Positions 8,588 through 17,421 of a stretch of 64,000 nucleotides of DNA are shown one piece after another. The notes beneath the pieces are model-generated. The model saw only the letters and a list, made by a program, of their open reading frames with translations. It did no database searches and was not told where the DNA came from. Within the stretch, counting starts at the first letter, position 1; every line of letters starts with the position of its first letter. Source of the DNA: Bacillus sp. ISL-34 (GTDB lineage Bacteria > Bacillota > Bacilli > Bacillales > DSM-1321). The stretch covers positions 186,001 to 250,000 of the forward strand of contig NZ_JAGGQJ010000002.1 of the NCBI RefSeq assembly GCF_018613325.1. Direction: 5' to 3'. The position numbers and the translations under genes were made by a program.

Positions 8588-8675
8588 TATATCAATATGT
8601 CCACGGTTGAGAGATAAATTGCGATTGTCTAAGCTTTTTCACCAGAACGATTATTGTCTTTATTGAAGGTATTTT

Positions 8676-8707
8676 TATAATGTATTGTGTATACATCATA
8701 CATTATA
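8676..8707. promoter_or_regulatory. GntR operator-like palindrome 4
   Basis: TATAATGTAT and its exact reverse complement ATACATTATA flank TGTGTATACATC. The core is shared with the sites at 901, 2019 and 5993. It precedes the flavin reductase remnant and, further on, the MHS transporter, which it may now control. Confidence 0.6.
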
Positions 8708-8789
8708 CAGAATACTTATGAAATTGGAAGCTCATTAACTGCATGTTCAAGATGATGACGAATAAGAAAGCAATTCTAGAGGTACGAAG

Positions 8790-8960
8790 TTAGCATCATG
8801 CATCTTACAGGACAAACTAAAGAAGACGAAAGGGTTAGAATTTGACCTCATATACAAGGTGAAGAGTAAACAAGTAGCAGGAAATCAGACTCTCTTTATT
8901 GGGGAAGTGACCTAGTCCGTTATTAATGATGGTTTCTATTAATGGAAATTGGAAGAAGAT
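8790..8960 (+). pseudogene. Decayed flavin reductase copy
   Basis: SIMHLTGQTKEDERVRI followed, after a stop, by LIYKVKSKQVAGNQTLFIGEV and SVIND. These align in order with the LSMHFAGQIKVKRQIEF and IVCKVHSKQIAGDHILFIGEV regions of the intact reductase at 7208. At least two stop codons interrupt it, and no N-terminal half is recognisable. Confidence 0.7.
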
Positions 8961-9024
8961 CAGCAAGCCATCCACATCCAAGAATCCACATCCAGGAACG
9001 TAACTAATCCGGAGGTGCGTTAAA

Positions 9025-10368
9025 TTGAGTGGGAAAAAGAAACTGGACAAGAAATCAAAAAAGATATTATTTGCAAGTTTACTTGGCAGTACCATTGAAT
9101 TTTTTGATTTCTTTCTTTATGGAACCGTTGCTGCACTTGTATTTAATAAACTGTATTTTCCTAATGATGATCCGTTTGTAAGTTTATTGCTTGCTTATGC
9201 ATCATTTGGTATTACATTTTTTATACGACCACTTGGCGGCCTTGTTTTTAGTCATTTGGGAGACAAGTTTGGCAGGAAAAATACTCTCGTGCTTTCACTT
9301 TTATTAATGGGAGTTTCTACTGTATGTATTGGACTCCTTCCAACATATAGCATGATAGGGCTTTGGGCACCAATCCTTCTTGTTTTTTTTCGTCTCGTTC
9401 AAGGTATTGGACTTGGCGGAGAATGGGGAGGGGCAATACTCTTAGCGGTTGAATCTGCACCTAAAGATAGACGTGGCTTTTTTGGAAGCTTTCCCGCAAT
9501 GGGTATCCCTCTTGGGATGTTACTTGGGACACTCTCTATTTCATTAATGAGTTTACTTCCAGAATCACAATTTCTTTCATGGGGATGGAGAGTGCCATTT
9601 GTACTAAGTGCGATTTTGGTGGTTATTGGTATTTGGATAAGAAAAGGGATTGAGGAAACATCGGCTTTCAAAGAAGAGAAAGAAAAAGGAAACGTTGTAA
9701 AAATCCCACTTTTTGAGACACTGCGATATCACTGGAAGGCAGTTTTAATTTCTTTAGGTGCAAAATGCGTTGAGGTAGGCCCATTCTACTTATTTTCCAC
9801 ATTTTTTATATCCTATGCTACAGAAACACAAGGTTTTTCAAGGACTACAGCTTTAAATGTAGTTACTGTTGCAACAATTGTTACAGCGATTTGCATGCCA
9901 TTTATGGGAATGTTATCTGATAAAATTGGCCGTAAACGTGTTTTTCTTATTGGTACCATCGGAATAACTCTTTTTGCTTTTCCATACTTTTATTTATTTT
10001 CTTTGCAATCCACTCCTTGGTTATACGTTATTTCAATAGTGGGCTTAGGAATACTGTGGCCTCCAATTGCGGCGACTATTGGTACAATGTTTACTGAAAT
10101 GTTTAGTACGAATGTTGGTTATACAGGAATAACGCTTGGTTATCAAACAGGTTCTGCATTATTTGGTGGAACTGCCCCAATGATTGCGACTATATTAGTA
10201 GGCACCTACAATAATTCTTGGATTCCGCTTGCATTATTTTTAGTATTTCTTTGTATCGCATCTCTTATCTCAGTATTATTTGTCCGCAATAGTCAAAGTA
10301 AAAGTAATCATTTCCCTGAAAATAAGACAATAGGCGAAAAGGATACAGATAATCAAATAAGCGGGTAA
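9025..10368 (+). CDS. MFS transporter, metabolite:H+ symporter (MHS) type
   Basis: 447 residues with twelve predicted hydrophobic segments. The MHS hallmarks are GSTIEFFDFFLYGTVAALVF in TM1, RPLGGLVFSHLGDKFGRK between TM2 and TM3, LVQGIGLGGEWGGAILL in TM4, and a repeated MGMLSDKIGRKR half-motif. Relatives import carboxylates, osmolytes or aromatic acids by proton symport. Start is TTG with GGAGGTG upstream. It is the likely uptake system for the substrate of the monooxygenase cluster; the specificity cannot be read from sequence. Confidence 0.85.
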   Translation: MSGKKKLDKKSKKILFASLLGSTIEFFDFFLYGTVAALVFNKLYFPNDDPFVSLLLAYASFGITFFIRPLGGLVFSHLGDKFGRKNTLVLSLLLMGVSTVCIGLLPTYSMIGLWAPILLVFFRLVQGIGLGGEWGGAILLAVESAPKDRRGFFGSFPAMGIPLGMLLGTLSISLMSLLPESQFLSWGWRVPFVLSAILVVIGIWIRKGIEETSAFKEEKEKGNVVKIPLFETLRYHWKAVLISLGAKCVEVGPFYLFSTFFISYATETQGFSRTTALNVVTVATIVTAICMPFMGMLSDKIGRKRVFLIGTIGITLFAFPYFYLFSLQSTPWLYVISIVGLGILWPPIAATIGTMFTEMFSTNVGYTGITLGYQTGSALFGGTAPMIATILVGTYNNSWIPLALFLVFLCIASLISVLFVRNSQSKSNHFPENKTIGEKDTDNQISG

Positions 10369-10553
10369 TGGATTGTCTTTCTAAGAGGGAAATAGATTGA
10401 TCTTTAAAAATGGTGACGGTTACACAGTTGATGGAGAGTGAAGTTGGGAGAGAAAGACGAGATTCTTTACGTTGGTGATGACGAGGGTGTTGAGTAATCA
10501 AAGGGACCGACACCAAAGTAGAAAGCCTTTAATCTTATTTGATTTATCAATAT

Positions 10554-10569
10554 TGGCACAATAATTGTA
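10554..10569 (+). promoter_or_regulatory. SigL (sigma-54) -24/-12 promoter-like sequence
   Basis: TGGCACAATAATTGTA fits TGGCAC-N5-TTGCA with one mismatch at the -12 element and correct spacing, about 50 bases upstream of the amidase at 10618. A similar element precedes the permease at 11690. An enhancer-binding activator is not encoded in the window. Confidence 0.5.
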
Positions 10570-10617
10570 TTGTTTTAGGTGAGTTTTTTTATCATCGAAT
10601 AAAGGGAGGCTTTTATT

Positions 10618-11451
10618 ATGAAAAAGGTAAATATCGCTTTGGCACAACTCAGTTGTGAAGAAGGGAAAGTTAAGAACAATCTTACTCGTTTAGATAATGT
10701 CGTTGATAAATATGGTCATTCTCACGACCTCATTGTGTTTCCTGAGACATTTATTACGGGATTTCTTTCACAAGAGGTTTGCCGTACATTAGCCGAGCCA
10801 TTAAATGGACCAATTGTTAAACATTTAGAACGTCAAGCGAGGAAATCTAATACCTCAATTGTTGTTGGTTTATACGAAAAGGAGGGAGAAAACCTTTATA
10901 ACACAACTGTTTTGGTTGGACCGACAGGATTATTGCTCTCTTATCGGAAGACCCATTTGTGGGCAGGCGAATCTTCTGCCGTTAAAGCCGGAAATTATTT
11001 TCGGAGCTGCAGTTGGCAAGGAACAAATATCGGTCTGCTCATTTGCTACGATATAGAATTTCCTGAAACGGCTCGTGCAGTTGCAAGTATGGGGACAGAG
11101 CTATTGGTGTTGACAGATGGAAATTGGGATGGTCCGGTACACCGTCTTGCCATTAAAGCCAGAGCGCAAGAGAATCAAATGTTTGTCGCTATGGCAAATC
11201 GAGTTGGACAGCAAGAGGAAACTGCGTTTTGTGGAGAGAGCGTTATTGTTGATCCATTTGGAAGGGTAATTGCTGAAGCGGGACGTGATGAAGAGGTGTT
11301 ATCAGCATCGATAGACTTGTCGCTTATTCATGAGAGTAGACAGCAATATCACTATCTGAAAGAGCGCAGGGTGCTATTTAATGACCTTCAAAGGAAATTG
11401 GAAAGGGAATTCGGGAAATTAAAATCCAATAGTTTGAACCCTCTGTCTTAG
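10618..11451 (+). CDS. Nitrilase-superfamily carbon-nitrogen hydrolase (amidase 2)
   Basis: 277 residues with the triad Glu43 (VFPETFITGF), Lys111 (YRKTHLW) and Cys143 (LLICYDIEFPE). The CYDxEFPE context is that of aliphatic amidase and carbamoylase-like branches. Strong GGGAGG ribosome binding site. A sigma-54-like promoter lies 50 bases upstream, suggesting control by a SigL activator as for many Bacillus amino-acid and amide catabolic genes. It is separate from the operon at 2137 but the same superfamily as 3632 and 14733, so it may act at a different C-N bond of the same pathway or on a related substrate. Confidence 0.86.
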   Translation: MKKVNIALAQLSCEEGKVKNNLTRLDNVVDKYGHSHDLIVFPETFITGFLSQEVCRTLAEPLNGPIVKHLERQARKSNTSIVVGLYEKEGENLYNTTVLVGPTGLLLSYRKTHLWAGESSAVKAGNYFRSCSWQGTNIGLLICYDIEFPETARAVASMGTELLVLTDGNWDGPVHRLAIKARAQENQMFVAMANRVGQQEETAFCGESVIVDPFGRVIAEAGRDEEVLSASIDLSLIHESRQQYHYLKERRVLFNDLQRKLEREFGKLKSNSLNPLS

Positions 11452-11635
11452 GGGCAATTACGGCTCGTCGCTTAATTCGACCCTTATTCGGATCAACCGG
11501 AATACGCGGTGAGACATCTTCGACTAACGACTAATTATGCAATCTTAAATAATTAATGTAAGATTGCATAAACCTTTTAATTTATTGAATTATCTGTATA
11601 TTGCAATTGTTGGGAAAATGCCATTAATCCCCACT

Positions 11636-11651
11636 TGGTATGGTATTTGCA
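11636..11651 (+). promoter_or_regulatory. SigL (sigma-54) -24/-12 promoter-like sequence
   Basis: TGGTATGGTATTTGCA: GG and GC are separated by exactly the sigma-54 distance and TTGCA is a perfect -12 element; the -24 element is weaker. It lies about 40 bases upstream of the APC permease start. Confidence 0.5.
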
Positions 11652-11689
11652 TATTAGTTAATTAATCACGAATAAGGGTGGAGTGATAC

Positions 11690-13045
11690 ATGGAGAATGC
11701 AAAATTAAGACGTTCGTTAACAGTGTTTCCTTTAGTGCTATTTGGATTGGCTTATATGGCACCTACAACAGTGTTTTCTACTTATGGGGTTGTTGCGGAA
11801 ATAACGAAAGGGATGGTGCCTGCTGCTTATATAATAGCTTTGGCTGGTATGTTATTTACAGCCTATAGTTATGGTCAAATGGTTAAGGCCTACCCTGTTG
11901 CCGGTTCTGCATATACATTCACTCAAAAGGCTTTTAATCCTCACCTTGGATTCCTAGTGGGCTGGGTTATCCTATTGGACTATTTATTTTTGCCAATGAT
12001 CAATGGATTACTGATCGCTATTTACTTAAACGCATATTTTCCTTCCGTTCCTTTTTCCGTCTGGTTAATTGCCTTTGTCATTTTAATCACCATTGTAAAT
12101 ATAATTGGAGTGAAAATAGCAACAAAAATAAATCTTTTATTAGTTGCCTGTCAATTTTTAATAATAGTTATATTTACATTCCTCTCAATTAAAGGGTTAC
12201 TTAACGGAATGGGTTCAGGAACATTATTCATGAGTTCTCCATTTGTGAATGGAGATATACCACTATCTTTAGTATTAGCAGGATCTTCTGTTTTATGTTT
12301 ATCTTTTTTAGGATTTGATGCTGTTACCACATTTTCGGAGGAGACCATCAATCCGAAAAAAATAATACCAAAGGCTATTTTCCTCGTCGCATTAATAGGA
12401 GGAGGTCTGTTTGTCACCATCTCATACATCAGTCACCTTGTTTACCCAAATTTCCAAGCCTTTAAAGATCCAGATTCCGCTTCCTTGGAAATTGCTATGT
12501 ACATCGGGGGTAATTTATTTCAATCTATTTTTCTAGCAGGATATATTACCGGGGGGCTGGCATCTGGTTTATCAGCTCATGCAAGTGTTTCGCGACTTTT
12601 GTATGCGATGGGGAGGGATGGAGTTCTTCCAAAGAAAATTTTTGGTCATATTCATCCAAAATTTCAAACTCCAACACACAACATCATCTTAGTGGGTATT
12701 TTTGCTTTATCTGCTTTATTTGTTGATTTAGTGACAGCCTCATCCTTTATTAACTTCGGGGCGCTCGTTGCATTTACATTTGTTAATCTTTCGGTTATTT
12801 CCCATTATTTTATTAGAGAAAAACAGCGAAACGGAATTAACACACTAAAATACCTAATATTGCCGCTGATTGGCACTAGTTTCACAATTTGGTTATGGAC
12901 TAGTCTTGATTCAAAGGCACTCTTACTCGGACTAGGATGGTTTGGGATTGGTTTCATCATGCTGCTTTCAAATACGAAAATGTTTAGTAAGCGGCCGCCA
13001 GAGCTTTCTATTGATAGTGCGATTGAAAAAGAAATTCAAGCATAA
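11690..13045 (+). CDS. APC-superfamily amino acid/amine permease (module A)
   Basis: 451 residues with about twelve transmembrane segments. APC features include GLAYMAPTTVFSTYGVVAEI in TM1, AYPVAGSAYTFTQK between TM2 and TM3, and LSFLGFDAVTTFSEE in TM6. It imports an amino acid, polyamine or amide-like compound. GGGTGGAG precedes the ATG. It is followed after 27 bases by a YtcJ-like amidohydrolase and then an amidase, making a transporter-deformylase/hydrolase unit. Its paralogue at 16060 has the same downstream partner, so the pairing is functional rather than accidental. Confidence 0.87.
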   Translation: MENAKLRRSLTVFPLVLFGLAYMAPTTVFSTYGVVAEITKGMVPAAYIIALAGMLFTAYSYGQMVKAYPVAGSAYTFTQKAFNPHLGFLVGWVILLDYLFLPMINGLLIAIYLNAYFPSVPFSVWLIAFVILITIVNIIGVKIATKINLLLVACQFLIIVIFTFLSIKGLLNGMGSGTLFMSSPFVNGDIPLSLVLAGSSVLCLSFLGFDAVTTFSEETINPKKIIPKAIFLVALIGGGLFVTISYISHLVYPNFQAFKDPDSASLEIAMYIGGNLFQSIFLAGYITGGLASGLSAHASVSRLLYAMGRDGVLPKKIFGHIHPKFQTPTHNIILVGIFALSALFVDLVTASSFINFGALVAFTFVNLSVISHYFIREKQRNGINTLKYLILPLIGTSFTIWLWTSLDSKALLLGLGWFGIGFIMLLSNTKMFSKRPPELSIDSAIEKEIQA

Positions 13046-13072
13046 AAGCTATATTCATCAAGGAGGATAAAA

Positions 13073-14698
13073 ATGGTAAGTGCAGACATCATTCTTTCTG
13101 GTCAGCATGTTTTTACTGGGCTGCAAGATGAGCCAATAAAAGCAGCTATCGCCATTAAAGATAATAAAATTATTAAAATCGGTTCTAAAGAAAATATAAT
13201 GTCATTCCTTGGAGATCAAACAAAGGTGTATGACATGGAAGACGGACTAATTATTCCGGGATTTCATGATTTTCATATGCACATTATGATGGGAAGCATT
13301 TTACAGAAGGATAGTGCCAAATTATTTGATGCAGCTTCAGCAGAAGATGCAGCCAAAATAGTGGGTGAATTTGCTGAAACGAGACCAAATGATGAGTGGA
13401 TATTCGGTGTTGGTTGGGATCATACCAATTGGAAGGACAAAGTGCTGCCACATAGAAAAACACTAGATAAATATATTAGTGATCGTCCTGCTTTATTATT
13501 CAATGCAGAAGTGCATTACGCTTGGATCAATAGTAAAGCAATGGAAATGATTCAATTAACGAAGGATACCCCAGATCCGGAATATGGAGAAATTGGAAAA
13601 GATGAAAATGGGGAACTGACAGGCCTTCTATTTGAACAGGCAATTGGGTATGCATCAGAACATGCATACAAATTACCGAAAGATAAACGTGTAAACCTAT
13701 TCCAAGGTTTTCTTAATGAAACAAAAAGATTGGGAATCACATCCGTTAATGATTTATACGGAGCTAAAATTGCGCCAAATCCATTAGACGATCTTGAAAT
13801 TTTTAAGGAGTTTGAGAGAAAAGGATTACTTACAACTAGAATTCACTTTTCTCCGGAGTTAAAAATGGATTTAGCTTCCGCAAAGGAATTACAAAGAAAT
13901 TATCAGTCAGACAGGCTCACCTTTTCTGGATTAAAACAATTTATAGATGGTGTTGTGACAAGTCATACTGCTTTTTTATTGGATCATTACAAAGACCGTC
14001 CTGAAACAAAAGGCGGAACCACTTATCCAGCTGAAACAATTAAACAATTAGTAAAAAAGGCAGATAAGGAAAAATTTCAAATTCGTTTCCATGCTATTGG
14101 TAACGGTGCTGTCCGCTTAGCATTGGATGCATTTGAAGAAGCGAGAAACGTAAATGGAGAAAGAGATGCTAGACATGTCATAGAACATGTGGAGGTATTG
14201 CATCCAGACGATGTTCATCGCTTTAAGGAATTAGATGTAATCGCTTCCTTTCAACCTAAACATATCGAATTAATGGAAAGTGAGGCATATACAGCCAGAA
14301 TCAGTGAAACACAACAACCTCTCTATTATCCTATTAAAACACTAGTGGATACTGGTGCTAAAATTGCCTTTGGTACAGATTTTCCTGTAGTACCCCTAAA
14401 TCCCATGATGGGTATTTATCAGGCAATCACAAGAAAAGATTTAACCGGGAAGGCGTGGCAAGAGTCGGAAGGAGTAACATTGGCACAAGCATTAAAATAC
14501 TACACGGCTACACCGGCATTCGGGTCTTTTAGAGAAAAAGAGTTAGGCACATTGGAAGCAGGGAAGATAGCGGATATCGCAGTATTAAATAAAAATTTAT
14601 TTAGCATATCAACAGAGGAAATTCTTGAAACAGAAGTGAAGATGACGATCATGGATGGAAAGATAGTATATGAAAACCAGGTCATCACAACCGTATAA
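13073..14698 (+). CDS. YtcJ-like metal-dependent amidohydrolase (module A)
   Basis: 541 residues, amidohydrolase family 3: N-terminal composite beta-sandwich strands (VSADIILSGQHVF), the first metal motif PGFHDFHMHI (about 64-72), an HAIGNGAVRLALDA motif, IEHVEVLHPDD, and the C-terminal FGTDFPVVPLNP aspartate motif. N-substituted formamide deformylase belongs to this family. A deformylase role would fit the amidases and ring-cleaving oxygenase nearby, but this is inference. AAGGAGG precedes the ATG. The C-terminus overlaps upstream frames of the next ORF, but the next gene probably starts later. Confidence 0.84.
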   Translation: MVSADIILSGQHVFTGLQDEPIKAAIAIKDNKIIKIGSKENIMSFLGDQTKVYDMEDGLIIPGFHDFHMHIMMGSILQKDSAKLFDAASAEDAAKIVGEFAETRPNDEWIFGVGWDHTNWKDKVLPHRKTLDKYISDRPALLFNAEVHYAWINSKAMEMIQLTKDTPDPEYGEIGKDENGELTGLLFEQAIGYASEHAYKLPKDKRVNLFQGFLNETKRLGITSVNDLYGAKIAPNPLDDLEIFKEFERKGLLTTRIHFSPELKMDLASAKELQRNYQSDRLTFSGLKQFIDGVVTSHTAFLLDHYKDRPETKGGTTYPAETIKQLVKKADKEKFQIRFHAIGNGAVRLALDAFEEARNVNGERDARHVIEHVEVLHPDDVHRFKELDVIASFQPKHIELMESEAYTARISETQQPLYYPIKTLVDTGAKIAFGTDFPVVPLNPMMGIYQAITRKDLTGKAWQESEGVTLAQALKYYTATPAFGSFREKELGTLEAGKIADIAVLNKNLFSISTEEILETEVKMTIMDGKIVYENQVITTV

Positions 14699-14732
14699 GA
14701 TAAACAAATATAAAAAGGCAGGTAGTGAGAAA

Positions 14733-15632
14733 ATGTCAAAAGTAAAAGTTGGTCTTATTCAAATTCATTGCGGAGAATTCATTGAGCAAAATATTCAAAA
14801 AACGATAGAGAAAATAAAAGAAACAGTAAATCAAGGTGCACAAATCGTTTGCTTACAGGAATTATTTTCTTCGCAATATTTTCCGCAAACGGTTAGTGTG
14901 AAAAATTATGATTTAGCTGAAGATGTAGATAGCGGTACATTAGCCGAAATGGGTGAATTAGCAAAGGAATTGGCAATTGTCTTGATTGTACCTTTTTACG
15001 AAAGAGCAGGTGCAGGCATTTATTTTAATAGTGCAGCTGTATTTGATGCTGATGGAGAATGTTTAGGGATTACTAGAAAAAATCATATTCCGGATGGTCC
15101 CCAGTATCATGAAAAATATTATTTCGTTCCAGGCAATACTGGATATCCTGTCTATGAAACGGCTTATGGAAAAATAGGAGTTGGGATTTGTTGGGACGAG
15201 TGGTATCCAGAAGTTGCCCGAATTTTGAGCTTACAAGGTGCAGAGATATTATTCTATCCTTCTGCTATTGGTTCAGAGCCAGATCATCCCCAGATATCAA
15301 CAAGATCATCCTGGGAAAAGGCAATTTCCGCTCATGGCATTTCTAATGGTGTATTTGTTGCTGCGACAAATCGAGTGGGCCAGGAAAAGGACATGAATTT
15401 TTACGGCGGTTCATTCATTAGCGATACATTCGGGAATATTTTAGCTTCACTTGATGAGGAAGAAGGAATTATTGTACAAGAAATTGATTTAAAAGAAATA
15501 GAAGAGACTAGAAAAATTCTGCAATTCTTTAGAGACCGTCGTGTCGATACATACGGCCCTATATTACAAAAAGAAATACTGCCGACCCCATCCCCTTCAA
15601 AAAAGGGAACAAACAAAGCACTGTTTAGTTAA
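14733..15632 (+). CDS. N-carbamoylputrescine amidase-like carbon-nitrogen hydrolase (amidase 3)
   Basis: 299 residues from the ATG at 14733, chosen because AGGCAGGTAG lies upstream and the family N-terminus MSKVKVGLIQIH begins there; an in-frame ATG at 14670 would overlap the previous gene. Triad Glu43 (CLQELFSSQYF), Lys116 (RKNHIPDGPQYHEKYYF) and Cys153 (VGICWDEWYPE). The NHIPDGPxYxEKYYF stretch is characteristic of N-carbamoylputrescine amidase and beta-ureidopropionase-like enzymes, so an N-carbamoyl or N-formyl amine is a plausible substrate. It is the third gene of the permease-amidohydrolase module. Confidence 0.85.
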   Translation: MSKVKVGLIQIHCGEFIEQNIQKTIEKIKETVNQGAQIVCLQELFSSQYFPQTVSVKNYDLAEDVDSGTLAEMGELAKELAIVLIVPFYERAGAGIYFNSAAVFDADGECLGITRKNHIPDGPQYHEKYYFVPGNTGYPVYETAYGKIGVGICWDEWYPEVARILSLQGAEILFYPSAIGSEPDHPQISTRSSWEKAISAHGISNGVFVAATNRVGQEKDMNFYGGSFISDTFGNILASLDEEEGIIVQEIDLKEIEETRKILQFFRDRRVDTYGPILQKEILPTPSPSKKGTNKALFS

Positions 15633-16059
15633 TCATTAAAAAATAAAGCAGGTGTTTTCTCTTATCACATCCCATTACATTTCCATCAAGCTGAATTTGT
15701 TTTTAAAGTAGGGATTGCTGTCTTATTTTACGCTTACCACATCGTAATTAAGGCTTACGCAATCCTTCTTCTCAAAATTGGGCATACTTGGCCTGAAATT
15801 TAAAAGAAGATAGATTAATAGAACGATTGTTGATGGACACCTAGTTTATGTTCAGGCGAGGACATTAGTAAAATAATAACCGGCTCTGCTACCTTTGCCA
15901 TCTAATGTTTCTTTATGAATGTATTTTTAAGAGATCCGGAAAAACGGTTCCGTCGGACAATAAATACGATAGAAAGAGAGCGGAGGAAGGGCTGCAGAAT
16001 TAAATCAGTATTGAATAAGAATGGTTACGATGTAACGTATGAACAAGGAGGATTGATTA
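15633..16059. other. Intergenic region between modules A and B
   Basis: 427 bases. I see no gene, RNA structure or clear operator. AAGGAGG lies just before the permease at 16060. Confidence 0.6.
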
Positions 16060-17403
16060 ATGAATACTGATTCACCAACTCTTAAACGTTCTCTTTCATT
16101 AAAATACATTGTTTTTTTTGGTTTATCCTTTATGGCTCCAACAACTTTATTTGCAACATATGGAGTGGCTGTCCATAGCACAAATGGGATGATTTCAACC
16201 GCATATGGCGTTGCCTTACTCGTTATGTTATTTACAGCCTATAGCTATGCGCAATTGGTGAAGGCCTTTCCAACTGCAGGTGCTGCTTATACGTTTACAC
16301 AAAAGTCCCTTAGTCCGCATATTGGTTTTCTTGTAGGTTGGTCAATATTATTGGATTATGTATTTAGCCCAATGATTAGTTCCTTATTCTTAGGGATAGC
16401 TATGAAGGCCTATTTCCCTTCCATTCCTATGTACTTTTGGATTATTATCTTTATCCTTACAATTACGGTCGTAAATATTCTTGGAATCACTGTAGCAGCA
16501 AAGTTTAATACAGTTATACTGTTTTTGCAATTCGGAACATTTGCCCTTTTTACCGTATTTTCAATTAAGGGTCTTCTAAATGGTCAAGGAGCAGGAACAC
16601 TTTTTTCTATACTTCCTTTTATTGATTCAAATTCAAATATGCCGGACATCATGTCCATAGTTCCTGTTTTATGCTTTTCTTTTTTAGGATTTGATGCCGT
16701 AACGACACTATCTGAGGAAGCGAAAGATCCTAAAAGAACTATACCAAGGGCCATTTATCTCATTACAATCATTGGTGGGGCCCTATATATTGTCGGTTCC
16801 TATTTTTTACAGATTGTCTGGCCAGACTACCAATCTTTTAATAACCCGGAATCAGCTTATATGGAAATTGCCATGTATGTAGGTGGTAACTTTTTGATAA
16901 GTTATATGCTTGCAGAAGGAACCATGTCATGCTTTGCATCAGCGATTGCATCTGGTTCGAGTGCATCCCGCATTTTATATGCAATGGGACGTGAACGTGT
17001 ACTTCCTGTCAAAATATTTGGATATCTTTCTCCTAAATATCATACACCTGTATTTAACATATTAATCATAGGAGCCATTGCTTTTAGTTCACTTTTCTTA
17101 AGTCTTACATTTGCCGTTTCTCTCATAAATTTTGGAGCATTGCTTACTTTTACCTTTGTTAATCTTTCTGTTATCGCACACTTTTTTTTCCAAAAAAAAC
17201 AGAGATCCATTATGGGAACCATTCGGTATCTTATTATTCCGTTAATTGGCGCTTCGCTTACAGGATTATTTTTTGTGAAATTAGACATCCATTCACTTAT
17301 ACTGGGTGGAGTTTGGCTTGCGTTGGGATTTTTATACCTATTAAATCTTACGAATATGTTTAGGCAGCCCCCGCCGGAGCTTGTTTTTGAAGAGGCCAAA
17401 TAA
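16060..17403 (+). CDS. APC-superfamily permease (module B)
   Basis: 447 residues, closely similar along its length to the permease at 11690: FGLSFMAPTTLFATYGVAVH in TM1, AFPTAGAAYTFTQKS, and FSFLGFDAVTTLSEEAKDPK in TM6. Strong AAGGAGG. The two permeases share gene order with their amidohydrolases, indicating an old duplication of a two-gene unit followed by divergence, probably to a related substrate. Confidence 0.87.
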   Translation: MNTDSPTLKRSLSLKYIVFFGLSFMAPTTLFATYGVAVHSTNGMISTAYGVALLVMLFTAYSYAQLVKAFPTAGAAYTFTQKSLSPHIGFLVGWSILLDYVFSPMISSLFLGIAMKAYFPSIPMYFWIIIFILTITVVNILGITVAAKFNTVILFLQFGTFALFTVFSIKGLLNGQGAGTLFSILPFIDSNSNMPDIMSIVPVLCFSFLGFDAVTTLSEEAKDPKRTIPRAIYLITIIGGALYIVGSYFLQIVWPDYQSFNNPESAYMEIAMYVGGNFLISYMLAEGTMSCFASAIASGSSASRILYAMGRERVLPVKIFGYLSPKYHTPVFNILIIGAIAFSSLFLSLTFAVSLINFGALLTFTFVNLSVIAHFFFQKKQRSIMGTIRYLIIPLIGASLTGLFFVKLDIHSLILGGVWLALGFLYLLNLTNMFRQPPPELVFEEAK

Positions 17404-17421
17404 TAGAAGGGATTGATTGAT

